NCBI GenBank assembly: GCA_004552725.1
Contig: SFNM01000015.1
Span: 1 to 27,532, forward strand
Direction: 5' to 3'
DNA length: 27,532 nt
Source: Bacteroidales bacterium
GTDB taxonomy: Bacteria; Bacteroidota; Bacteroidia; Bacteroidales; Muribaculaceae
The notes beneath the pieces are model-generated. The model had not been told where the DNA came from and did no database searches. It saw only the letters and a list, made by a program, of their open reading frames with translations. The position numbers and the translations under genes were made by a program. This document shows, piece after piece, positions 7,679 to 15,699 of the stretch. Every line of letters begins with the position of its first letter. Position 1 is the first letter of the stretch.

Positions 7679-9979
7679 TTATATGCGGAGGGCGATGGAG
7701 GCGGTGAGGGAGCGGGGGGCGGCGGGGCCGTAGATGTAGCCGCTGTCGCGCAGGTAGCCTTGGTCGAAGTCGTCTTGGTAGGCGTTGAACAGATTGTTGA
7801 TGCCGGCGCCAATTTCCAGGTCTGCACGGTTGTAGAGTCGGAAGGTGTAGGCCAACTTCACCGATGCGTCGAAGAAGCGCGGGGTGGTGACGGCGCAGTC
7901 GCGGTCAACACCTGAACCGGCGAGGTGTTGCACGAGCATCGAGCCGGTGTAAGTGCCTGAGAAAATGGCTTTTAAGCCGTGCACCACTTCCCAGTTGGCC
8001 ACAAAGTAGCCGTAGAAATCCGGGGTGCGGAACAGGCGCTTCACGGTGGGCACTTCGGGGTCTTCGGACCACGCTTCGGGCTGCTTGTAGCGCGAGCGTT
8101 GCCAGGTGATGCCGGCTTGGATGTCGAAGTGCGAGGAGAAGTATGCTTTGCCTTCGACGTTGAAGCCGAACACGCGGGCACCGGAGCCGTTGTAGCGTTC
8201 CAACACGGCATTGCCGGCGGCATCGGGCTGCTCGAGACGGCGCATGGCGAACACGTCGCTGAGGTCGGTATAAAAGCCCTCGATGAGCAGGTTGGTTTGC
8301 ACCGAGCCGAAGGTGTGGTAGAGGTCGACCGAGGCGCTAAAACTATTTGATGACTCCTCTTTGAGGTCGGGAGCGAGCACCGTCACAAGGCGTTCGCCAC
8401 CCACCACGGCCACGTGGAAGTCTTCGTCGAAGGCTTGCGGGGCGCGGAAGCCGGTGGAGTACGACAGGCGGATGTTGCTGTTGTTATCGAGGTTAAAACG
8501 GATGTTGGCGCGGGGCGAGATGATGGCGTCGCTGATGAGCGAATGCTTGTCGAGGCGAGCGCCAATGAGCAGGCCCCAGCGGTCGTTGCGCCACTCGTTT
8601 TGCAGATAGCCGCTGTAGATGTTCACGCATTGGAGCACGTCGTGGTCGTAGCCCAAGGTTACGTCGTGCAGGCGGTTGAAGTTATATTCCACTCCGGCCA
8701 CCAATTCCGACGGCATGAACAGCAGTCGGTTGATTTGGTGCGTGTATTGCGCGCCGGTACTGATGACCAAGTCGGCAGTGCGGCCGTAGGCGTTGGGGTC
8801 CTGCTCCGAGCCATAGTAACTGCTGCGCTTGGTGCTCTGTGTGGCGGCAAACAGAGCGATGTGATCGCGGAAATCGTTGGGGCGGATGTCGAAGGTGGCC
8901 TCCACAGCGTGGATGTCGTGGTCGGTTTGCTCGCAGACCATGGCCTCGTGGGCGGGCACGTCGAGTTGGTCGCCGCCGCGGCGATTTTCGCGAGTGTTGT
9001 GGTAGTCGAGGGTGAGGCGAGTGATGTCGGATGTCTTGAGGAAGGCACGCGAGCCGATGGTTTCGCTACGCAAGCGGGCGATTTCGGTGAAGCCGTCATC
9101 GTCATGGTCGTAGCCGTCGCGATAGCGGCTTTGTCCGTAGATGAACATACCCGCGCGGCCGTTGTCGGTCACGATTGATGCATTGAGCGTGGTGTTGTTG
9201 TCCAACGAACCGGAAGGACCCACGGAGGTGATGGTGTGCTTAATTTGGGCTGAGTTGACCACCGGGTCCTTGGTGATGATGTTGATGGTGCCGCCGATGG
9301 CTGAGGAGCCGAACAGGGCCGAACCGCCACCGCGCATTACCTCCACGCGCTCAATCATATTGGCCGGGATCTGCTCCAGGCCGTACACGCCGGCCAAGGC
9401 CGAGAACACCGGACGAGAGTTCATCAGGATTTGCGAATAGTGACCGTCGAGGCCGTTGATGCGCACTTGGGTGAAGCCGCAGTTTTGGCAGTCATTTTCC
9501 ACGCGCACGCCGGGCTGGAAGCCAAGGCCGTCGGCCAACGAGCACGCTCCCACGCGGTCGAAAATCTTGCCGGGGACCACGTTGACCAACGACGGACTGA
9601 GGCGTCGCACTTGCTCGCTTTTGGAGGCGGTGACCACCACCTGTTCCAACAGGAACGCGTCGGGCTGAATGGTGAAATTCAGTTCCAAGGTTTGGTCGGC
9701 GGCGATGGTGAATTTGGCCGACTGCTTTTGGTATCCGGTGTAGGATACTTCGATGATGTGAGTGCCGGGCTGAAGGTCGCGGAACACATAGTGTCCCGAG
9801 GCGTCGGTGAGCACGGCCAAGTTGAGGTCGGTGACCTTGACAAGGCAGTAGGGCACGTGTTCGCCCGTTTCGTCGATTATGTGTCCACCAATGTTAGCGT
9901 CGGTGGGGCGCTCGGCCTGAGCCATTGCTACTGCAGCCATTAAGGCACTGAAAACCAATAGGGTAATTCTTTGAAGCAT
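7679..9979 (-). CDS. TonB-dependent outer membrane receptor
   Basis: A 766-aa receptor when started at the Met at 9979 (MLQRITLL), which gives a clean signal peptide cut near AMA/QAE; the upstream in-frame Met at 10063 adds an unlikely cysteine/arginine-rich leader. A CarboxypepD-reg-like domain (about 25-102) precedes a TonB-box-like EQVVVTAS (112-119). The plug domain (about 125-240) contains RVEVMRGGGSALFGSSAIGG, and the beta-barrel reaches the C-terminus. It imports a ligand across the outer membrane using TonB energy. The plug carries Cys164 and Cys167 in DCQNCGF, a feature of a Bacteroidota subfamily whose substrate I cannot name; iron chelate, haem, cobalamin or another metal complex are candidates. 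No SusD gene is adjacent, which argues against a glycan-uptake SusCD pair. It lies 103 bp downstream of hisS. Confidence 0.9.
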   Translation of the reverse strand: MLQRITLLVFSALMAAVAMAQAERPTDANIGGHIIDETGEHVPYCLVKVTDLNLAVLTDASGHYVFRDLQPGTHIIEVSYTGYQKQSAKFTIAADQTLELNFTIQPDAFLLEQVVVTASKSEQVRRLSPSLVNVVPGKIFDRVGACSLADGLGFQPGVRVENDCQNCGFTQVRINGLDGHYSQILMNSRPVFSALAGVYGLEQIPANMIERVEVMRGGGSALFGSSAIGGTINIITKDPVVNSAQIKHTITSVGPSGSLDNNTTLNASIVTDNGRAGMFIYGQSRYRDGYDHDDDGFTEIARLRSETIGSRAFLKTSDITRLTLDYHNTRENRRGGDQLDVPAHEAMVCEQTDHDIHAVEATFDIRPNDFRDHIALFAATQSTKRSSYYGSEQDPNAYGRTADLVISTGAQYTHQINRLLFMPSELVAGVEYNFNRLHDVTLGYDHDVLQCVNIYSGYLQNEWRNDRWGLLIGARLDKHSLISDAIISPRANIRFNLDNNSNIRLSYSTGFRAPQAFDEDFHVAVVGGERLVTVLAPDLKEESSNSFSASVDLYHTFGSVQTNLLIEGFYTDLSDVFAMRRLEQPDAAGNAVLERYNGSGARVFGFNVEGKAYFSSHFDIQAGITWQRSRYKQPEAWSEDPEVPTVKRLFRTPDFYGYFVANWEVVHGLKAIFSGTYTGSMLVQHLAGSGVDRDCAVTTPRFFDASVKLAYTFRLYNRADLEIGAGINNLFNAYQDDFDQGYLRDSGYIYGPAAPRSLTASIALRI

Positions 9980-10032
9980 GATGATTTGAAAGTATAAATA
10001 AGTGAAAAGAAATGAGCGCAGTGGGGCTACCG

Positions 10033-10050
10033 GAATGTGTCGACACATTC
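10033..10050. promoter_or_regulatory. 18-bp perfect palindrome, possible operator
   Basis: GAATGTGTCGACACATTC reads identically on both strands, with core TGTG-TCGA-CACA. It lies between the hisS stop (10083) and the TonB receptor start (9979), about 54 bp before that start. No T-run follows on the minus strand, so a terminator is unlikely. A dimeric regulator site controlling the receptor gene is the favoured reading. No TAnnTTTG box could be found between it and the start codon. Confidence 0.5.
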
Positions 10051-10082
10051 GGCATAGGTGCAATCAGGGTGATAGCAGAGTA

Positions 10083-11447
10083 CTATCCTTTGATAGCGGC
10101 GATGGCTTCGGCCACGGTGAGGGTGGCTTGCGTGCCTTCGGCCATATTCTTGAGGGTGAGGGTGCCGGCGGCGGCTTCGCTTTCACCGATGATGGCCACG
10201 TAGGGGATGGCGGCGGCATTGGCGTATGCCATTTGCTTCTTCATCTTGGCGAGGTCGGGATACAACTCGCAACTGATGCCGGCGGCGCGCAGTTGCTTCA
10301 CTGCTTTAAGCGAGGCTGCGGCTTCGGTCGGACCGAAGTTAACGAACATCACTTGCGAAGCGGCCCCCAATTGCTCGGGGTATAGGTTGAGGCCGTTGAG
10401 CACGTCGTAGATGCGGTCGGCACCGAAGGAGATGCCCACGCCGGAAAGGCCGGGCATACCAAACACGCCGGTGAGGTTGTCGTAGCGGCCTCCGCCGGTG
10501 ATGCTGCCGATGGCGAAGTCGAGTGCTTTCACCTCGATGATAGTGCCGGTGTAGTAGTTCAAGCCGCGAGCCAACGACACGTCCAAGTCCAACTCGGCAT
10601 CCAAACCTAAGGCCAGAGTTTGCTCGGTGACTTCGCGCAATTCCTGCACGCCGAGGGCGCCGGTGGGGATGTCGCGCAGCAGTTCTTCCAAGCGAGCGAG
10701 GCGCTCGGCCACGGTGCCGTCAATTTGCAGAATGGGCTGCAAAGCAGCGATGGATTCGTCGCTCAGACCACGTTCCGACAGTTCTTCGTTGACCTTCTCG
10801 ATGCCTATTTTGTCGATTTTATCGATGGCCACGGTGATGTCAATCATCTTGTCGGGCGCGCCAATCAATTCAGCAATACCGGCAAGCACCTTGCGATTGT
10901 TCAATTTGATGGCGATGCGAATTTTGAGGCGGCGGAATACTTCATCGATGAGTTGGAGCAATTCAACTTCGTTTAGCAATGAATCGCTACCAACCACGTC
11001 GGCGTCGCACTGGTAGAACTCGCGGTATCTACCCTTTTGCGGACGGTCAGCGCGCCACACCGGCTGAATCTGGAAGCGGCGGAAAGGCATCTGGATTTCG
11101 TTGCGATGTTGCACTACAAAACGAGCGAAAGGCACGGTCAAGTCGTAGCGCAAGCCCTTTTCTGCGATTTGCGGTGTGAGTTTGAGGAAAGTTTCCTCGT
11201 TGAGTAAATTCGGGTCAACACCGGCAAGGAAGTTGCCCGAGTTGAGGATTTTGAACAGCAGTTTATCACCCTCTTCGCCATATTTTCCCATCAGCGTAGA
11301 GAGATTTTCCATCGACGGTGTTTCGATTTGATGGTAGCCGAAGAGATGGAAAACGGAGCGGATTGTGTCGAAAATATAGTTGCGACGCGCCATTTCAGCA
11401 GGAGAAAAGTCGCGAGTGCCTTTGGGAATTGAGGGTTTCTGTGCCAT
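10083..11447 (-). CDS. hisS: Histidine--tRNA ligase
   Basis: A 454-aa class II synthetase that charges tRNA-His with histidine in the cytoplasm. The N-terminus PKGTRDFSP is typical. The catalytic core shows LRYDLTVPFARF (99-110), the motif 2 region around GRYREFYQCDAD (139-150), the histidine-specific ARGLNYYTG (293-301) and GGGRYDNL (318-325). An anticodon-binding domain (about 365-454) completes it. The length is normal for the Bacteroidota form. It diverges from the glycosyltransferase gene at 11680. The TonB receptor follows 103 bp downstream on the same strand, far enough for separate control. Confidence 0.97.
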   Translation of the reverse strand: MAQKPSIPKGTRDFSPAEMARRNYIFDTIRSVFHLFGYHQIETPSMENLSTLMGKYGEEGDKLLFKILNSGNFLAGVDPNLLNEETFLKLTPQIAEKGLRYDLTVPFARFVVQHRNEIQMPFRRFQIQPVWRADRPQKGRYREFYQCDADVVGSDSLLNEVELLQLIDEVFRRLKIRIAIKLNNRKVLAGIAELIGAPDKMIDITVAIDKIDKIGIEKVNEELSERGLSDESIAALQPILQIDGTVAERLARLEELLRDIPTGALGVQELREVTEQTLALGLDAELDLDVSLARGLNYYTGTIIEVKALDFAIGSITGGGRYDNLTGVFGMPGLSGVGISFGADRIYDVLNGLNLYPEQLGAASQVMFVNFGPTEAAASLKAVKQLRAAGISCELYPDLAKMKKQMAYANAAAIPYVAIIGESEAAAGTLTLKNMAEGTQATLTVAEAIAAIKG

Positions 11448-11639
11448 TTTTGTGATTTCTTATTTTAACGACTGCAAAATTACGAAAAAATGCCGACATA
11501 TCTATCATTTTTGCTTGATAAATCCATTGAAATAGGCCAAAATACTCATATATAAGTATATCATTCGGCTAATCAAAGTGGAAATACCTACTTATTGCTA
11601 CTGATTTTCATTTTCCACATCGCTTTTTGTACATCTACT
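11448..11639. other. Divergent intergenic region, hisS to glycosyltransferase
   Basis: AT-rich sequence between two divergent genes. Apart from the hisS -7 box and, at its right end, the start of the glycosyltransferase promoter, I see no gene, RNA or notable repeat in it. Confidence 0.6.
11475..11482 (-). promoter_or_regulatory. Predicted -7 box of hisS
   Basis: TAATTTTG on the minus strand matches TAnnTTTG and lies 28 nt upstream of the hisS start codon, giving a leader of about 20 nt. A good -33 TTTG at the right distance is not visible. Confidence 0.5.
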
Positions 11640-11671
11640 CTTGCACAGTTGCCGAAAGTTAACTAATTTTG
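11640..11671 (+). promoter_or_regulatory. Predicted promoter of the glycosyl-1-phosphate transferase gene
   Basis: CTTG (11640-11643), 20 nt, then TAATTTTG (11664-11671). Transcription would begin near 11677, only about 3 nt before the start codon at 11680. It rules out the upstream in-frame Met at 11641 if real. Confidence 0.5.
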
Positions 11672-11679
11672 CATCGGAA

Positions 11680-12618
11680 ATGGACCTTATTGCTTACATA
11701 ATATTGCTCATAGGGCTTTTTATAGCCGAATATCTGTACATTTGCTTTGCTCGCTCCATAGGAGCGGTGCACAAATGTGCACAGCGCGACTCACACCAAC
11801 GACCAACGGTAGTGGGTGGCGGCGTGGTGTTCTATGTAGCAGCGTTAGTGGCTTTTGGGCTTGACGTATGCAAAGACTGGTGGCTCATCGGTGGCATCAC
11901 GGCCTTGGCCGCCATCAGTTTTATCGATGACTTAAGGCCACAGAAAGTGTTGACGCGCTTAATCGTGCAAGCGCTATCCTGCTCCGCCATTCTATATTCA
12001 GCCAATTGTTCATTATGGTGGCTCATTCCGGCATTGACATTCATCAACGCGTGCAATTTTATGGATGGCATCAACGGCCTTGCCGGAGGATATAATGCGC
12101 TACTATTAGTATCAATTATTGTTGCCGATTACACACTCGGCATTGCCATCCACCCTCTGATTATCTACACATTAGCCGCGTGCATAGTATTCTGTTTCTT
12201 CAACATGCGCACCCATCCGCTATGTTTTGCCGGCGATGTAGGCTCAATCACTGCCGCCGCCATAGCATTGTGGCTATTGGCATCACTGATGACGGCCACC
12301 GGTTCGTTGGCATACTTAGTATTTGTGGCTGTATATGGTGTAGACTCCTCGCTGACTATAATACACCGCATCATTCTGCGACGACCCATCTGGCGTGCAC
12401 ATCGCATGCACCTATATCAAATACTTAGCAATGAGGTAGGATTACCCCACTTGCTTACAACGGCTATTTACATCACTATTCAACTTATAATCAACATCGG
12501 CTTCCTACTTCTTTCGGTAGATCCGTACATCTACTTAGGCGGAGTCGTTGCACTGCTTTCTGCGGTTTACATCGTGCTTATACGGCGCTTCTTTCCGCTG
12601 CACAAACTCACGGATTGA
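11680..12618 (+). CDS. WecA/MraY-family polyprenyl-phosphate glycosyl-1-phosphate transferase
   Basis: A 312-aa multi-spanning membrane protein (glycosyltransferase family 4) started at the Met at 11680, which opens directly into the first membrane helix (MDLIAYIILL). Family motifs are present: FIDDLRPQK with Asp83 and Asp84, NACNFMDGINGLAGG with Asn126 and Asp129, FAGDVGS with Asp186, and RAHRMHLYQ with His241 and His244. Such enzymes move a sugar-1-phosphate from a UDP-sugar to undecaprenyl phosphate and so start envelope glycan synthesis (O-antigen, capsule or a protein glycan). The His-rich loop and overall motif set are nearer to WecA/TagO types than to MraY; the donor sugar is not determined. 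It stands alone on the plus strand, convergent and overlapping by 11 nt with the TIGR02757 gene. Confidence 0.9.
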   Translation: MDLIAYIILLIGLFIAEYLYICFARSIGAVHKCAQRDSHQRPTVVGGGVVFYVAALVAFGLDVCKDWWLIGGITALAAISFIDDLRPQKVLTRLIVQALSCSAILYSANCSLWWLIPALTFINACNFMDGINGLAGGYNALLLVSIIVADYTLGIAIHPLIIYTLAACIVFCFFNMRTHPLCFAGDVGSITAAAIALWLLASLMTATGSLAYLVFVAVYGVDSSLTIIHRIILRRPIWRAHRMHLYQILSNEVGLPHLLTTAIYITIQLIINIGFLLLSVDPYIYLGGVVALLSAVYIVLIRRFFPLHKLTD

Positions 12619-13384
12619 GGGCTTTGTTTACTCCGATGCCGAACAGAGCGAAGTCGTAATACACCGGATCGTCAGGGCGGAATTGGCGTAGCGCGGATGT
12701 AAGTTGCTCCACCGCCAAGCGGTCGTTGGCTTTGCGCTCGAGCAAGCCGAGCGAACGCGACACATTACCCACATGCACATCGAGCGGTATAAAAAGTTGC
12801 GCCGGAGTAATCACATTCCACACGCCCATATCCACGATGCCATCGCGTCGCACCAGCCATCGAAGCGCCATATTGAACCGTTTCAAGGCCGACTTATCCA
12901 AGCCTAAAGGCAAGCATCGGCAATCGCTACGGCCATCATTGGCTAATGCTAATTCACGATTGATGGCGGCGGCCAAAGCCCACGCCGGAGCGACCTCATC
13001 CCCTACTCTCTCTGCTTTTGCAAAGTCCTCGAGCGAGCCGTATCGTTGGTATATTGAGTGTAAACCACGCAAATAGTGTCGAAAATTCGCTGCAAAAAAA
13101 GTACGATGAATGTTACCGTCGGGCAATTCCTCATAGCCTCGATCCATCACATAGTTAAATGGCTGATTTTCCATCAACGATAACATTTTTTCAGCGCTTC
13201 GGCATATCATGGTGCGGTTGCCCCACGCTATGGTTGAAGCGAGAAGTGACACTATTTCAATATCGCGCTTATCGCTAAACCTGCGCGGGAATTGCACCGG
13301 GTCTGCTTCGATAAACTCCGGCCGATTATAACGAACTGCTTCTTCGTTGAGAAGCAGTTCGAGTTGTTGCATTTCAGATGTCAT
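12608..13384 (-). CDS. TIGR02757 (DUF2400) family protein
   Basis: A 258-aa soluble protein of a family common in Bacteroidota, with no proven function. Family marks include LLASTIAWGNR (48-57), MALRWLVRRDGIVDMGVW (172-189), LDVHVGNVSRSLGLL (201-215) and PVYYDFALFGIGV near the end. The LDVHVGNVSRSLGL stretch resembles the DTHV...R..LG region of HhH-GPD DNA glycosylases, but I do not see their hairpin-helix with catalytic Lys or the four-Cys iron-sulfur loop, so a glycosylase activity is not claimed. The start codon overlaps the stop of the phosphatase gene by 4 nt, indicating translational coupling. It is the last gene of the seven-gene operon, and its end overlaps the convergent glycosyltransferase gene. 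Confidence 0.88.
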   Translation of the reverse strand: MTSEMQQLELLLNEEAVRYNRPEFIEADPVQFPRRFSDKRDIEIVSLLASTIAWGNRTMICRSAEKMLSLMENQPFNYVMDRGYEELPDGNIHRTFFAANFRHYLRGLHSIYQRYGSLEDFAKAERVGDEVAPAWALAAAINRELALANDGRSDCRCLPLGLDKSALKRFNMALRWLVRRDGIVDMGVWNVITPAQLFIPLDVHVGNVSRSLGLLERKANDRLAVEQLTSALRQFRPDDPVYYDFALFGIGVNKALNP

Positions 13385-14637
13385 AAACTTAGAAGATAGC
13401 GACGCAAATCGCTCCAGCGATAATAAGGAAAAATGTCCGATGGCAAATCCACTGCAATTTCACGCTCGTTGAGCATCAATTTCACCAACACATCGCCTGA
13501 GTTATTGCGAAAGAATATCATCTGCACATTCGATGCCATGGGTGAAATCTTGAAATCGCTCCATGCAGAAGCCAAATGTTCGGGACGCATCTCATCAGTG
13601 TAGCAATTGGTCATCCGCAACAAAGCAGTTAGAGGGATGATGTTGCCATCATGGCCAAATCGGAAATCGGCACCATGGCCGCCGCTACTGATGCATTGGT
13701 CGGCTTTTTCCACCATATCGTGCACCAAATTGCGAGCATTTCCTGTAAGTTGCCCCTCGGCAGCGGCATACGATGAGTTGCAAGCGAAGAAATTGAAATT
13801 AAACACTTGCCAAAGGTCATATAACTCTTGGTCGGTGAATAAGTCGAAGAAACTTATCTTGGTTTCCATATTTTGCATATCCACGGCCACCCAATACATC
13901 TGCCACATGAATTCCACCGGATCAAGCCATGTAGCCACCCACTGAGCGTCGGAGAAGATGGAGTTCACAAGGCGGTCGGCCTTAGTTTGCTCGGCACGAA
14001 AACGGCGCCAACTCTGATACCATGGGCCTTTTTCGCTACTGTAGAACCCTGATTCGGGCGAATGATAATTTAGGAAATACATATTGCGTTGGCCCGACTC
14101 ACAAGGTATTACCAATGATGTATTCATCGTGCGCAATTGCCCCACAAACGCAAACATTGAGTGGGCGCAACGCATCACCACAGTGGAGCAAGCCGAATAA
14201 CGGCCACCACCATCGAACACTTGCGGATAAGCATTGAACATACGGCGAGCGATACCTTGATGTTGGCGCACGCCAAGCGGTGACAATTCGCCGCCTCGGC
14301 CTTGGGCTTCAATCCATACCGAGTCGAGGCGTTGAAGCACATCGCTACCTAAAGTGGTCAGCGCGCCGGCGCTTTGGGCACGGCGCAAGATGTCGCGCGG
14401 TGCGGTATAATCGTTGTCAGAAATAAGATAACGCGAGCCATGGCGACCATAGTGACTGATATAGAAGGCCTTATAGCCTTTTGGAGCGGCAGTCCATGCG
14501 GTGGAGTCAGGTGTTGGATAGGCATAATACACGCCCCCGGCCTTGCCCGGAGTGGCGGCTATTTCATCGAGCGAAGCCTGAGCCAAAGCAGTGGGCATCG
14601 CCAAAGCCACCATCATTGCTAAAATAAGTTTCTTCAT
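13381..14637 (-). CDS. Histidine acid phosphatase family protein (secreted)
   Basis: A 418-aa protein with a signal peptide (about 1-20, ending ALAQ) and the branch 2 histidine phosphatase motif RHGSR (65-69), where His66 is the phosphate-accepting nucleophile. The distal motif is GHDGN (His329, Asp330), matching the HDxN form of AppA-like phytases and acid phosphatases rather than the HAE form of MINPP-type phytases. It should hydrolyse phosphomonoesters in the periplasm; the natural substrate (phytate, sugar phosphates or other) is not readable. Several cysteines are scattered through the mature part. It sits 27 nt downstream of galE and is coupled by a 4-nt overlap to the TIGR02757 gene. 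Confidence 0.88.
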   Translation of the reverse strand: MKKLILAMMVALAMPTALAQASLDEIAATPGKAGGVYYAYPTPDSTAWTAAPKGYKAFYISHYGRHGSRYLISDNDYTAPRDILRRAQSAGALTTLGSDVLQRLDSVWIEAQGRGGELSPLGVRQHQGIARRMFNAYPQVFDGGGRYSACSTVVMRCAHSMFAFVGQLRTMNTSLVIPCESGQRNMYFLNYHSPESGFYSSEKGPWYQSWRRFRAEQTKADRLVNSIFSDAQWVATWLDPVEFMWQMYWVAVDMQNMETKISFFDLFTDQELYDLWQVFNFNFFACNSSYAAAEGQLTGNARNLVHDMVEKADQCISSGGHGADFRFGHDGNIIPLTALLRMTNCYTDEMRPEHLASAWSDFKISPMASNVQMIFFRNNSGDVLVKLMLNEREIAVDLPSDIFPYYRWSDLRRYLLSL

Positions 14638-14664
14638 AGTATTGTATTCATTTTAAGTATTATG

Positions 14665-15696
14665 TCATTTCTTTTCGGCCAAAGCCTTTTGCCACTTCCA
14701 TGCAGCAGCCATTGTATCGGCTAATGGAGTGGTTGCCTTCCAGCCCAAAACAGTGTTGGCGTAAGTGGGGTCAGCCCACACCTTCACAATATCACCGGCT
14801 CGACGCGAAGCAATCACATACGGCACTTTCACTCCGGTGGCTTGTTCGAATGTATTAATCAACTCCAACACCGACACACCACGACCGGTGCCGAGGTTGA
14901 AAGTTTCAACCGGGTTGAGGTTACGTCCTTCGACCATACGGGCCACGGCTTGCACATGTGCTCTGGCCAAATCCACTACATCGATAAAATCGCGGATGCA
15001 CGAGCCGTCGGGGGTGTCGTAGTCATCGCCGAACACGCTCAACTGCTTGCGGATGCCGATGGCTGTTTGAGTAAGATACGGCACCAAGTTTTGAGGCACG
15101 CCATTTGGCAACTCACCGATGAGGGCCGACGGATGAGCACCTACGGGATTGAAGTAGCGCAAAATAATGGCGCTGAAAGGTGCACCGGCAGCAATCACAT
15201 CGCGGATGATTTCTTCGCAAATTTGCTTGGTGTTGCCGTAAGGCGAGGTGGCCGGCTTGATAGGCGATTGCTCGGTGACAGGGTTCTCATCCGGCTCACC
15301 GTAAACGGTGCAGGACGATGAGAACACGATACCTTTCACTTTGTTTTCCGGCATAAGGTCGAGGAGGTTGACCAAGGTATTGATATTGTTGCGATAATAG
15401 AGCAACGGCTTCTCTACGCTCTCGCCCACGGCTTTCGATGCGGCGAAATTGATGATACCAACCACATCGGGATAATCGGCAAACAAACGGCGCAGTGTTT
15501 CAATATCACGGCAGTCACCCTCCACAAAGTCAGGGCGCACGCCGGTGATAGCCTCGATGCCGTCGAGCACCTCTATATTGGAGTTTGACAAGTTATCAAT
15601 GATTACGACGGAATATCCGGCGTTGATAAGTTCAACAGTGGTATGCGAACCGATATATCCGGTGCCGCCGGTCACTAAAATTCTTTTTTTGTCCAT
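14665..15696 (-). CDS. galE: UDP-glucose 4-epimerase
   Basis: A 343-aa short-chain dehydrogenase-fold enzyme that interconverts UDP-glucose and UDP-galactose in the cytoplasm with bound NAD. The nucleotide-binding motif GGTGYIGSH (10-18), the catalytic region FSSSCTVYG (about Ser128) and YGNTK (Tyr153, Lys157) are intact, and the length is standard. It begins 3 nt after the stop of the U32 gene and precedes the phosphatase by 27 nt. UDP-sugars made here could feed envelope glycans, but nothing in the operon ties it to one pathway. Confidence 0.96.
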   Translation of the reverse strand: MDKKRILVTGGTGYIGSHTTVELINAGYSVVIIDNLSNSNIEVLDGIEAITGVRPDFVEGDCRDIETLRRLFADYPDVVGIINFAASKAVGESVEKPLLYYRNNINTLVNLLDLMPENKVKGIVFSSSCTVYGEPDENPVTEQSPIKPATSPYGNTKQICEEIIRDVIAAGAPFSAIILRYFNPVGAHPSALIGELPNGVPQNLVPYLTQTAIGIRKQLSVFGDDYDTPDGSCIRDFIDVVDLARAHVQAVARMVEGRNLNPVETFNLGTGRGVSVLELINTFEQATGVKVPYVIASRRAGDIVKVWADPTYANTVLGWKATTPLADTMAAAWKWQKALAEKK

Positions 15697-15699
15697 ATC

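Noticed and set aside
9980..10063. Upstream in-frame extension of the TonB receptor (Met at 10063)
   Set aside because: It would put a Cys/Arg-rich leader and the palindrome's coding product before a normal signal peptide that starts cleanly at 9979.
13381..14637. Broken catalytic motif in the histidine phosphatase (no HAE)
   Set aside because: GHDGN matches the HDxN form used by AppA-like phosphatases, so the site looks complete.
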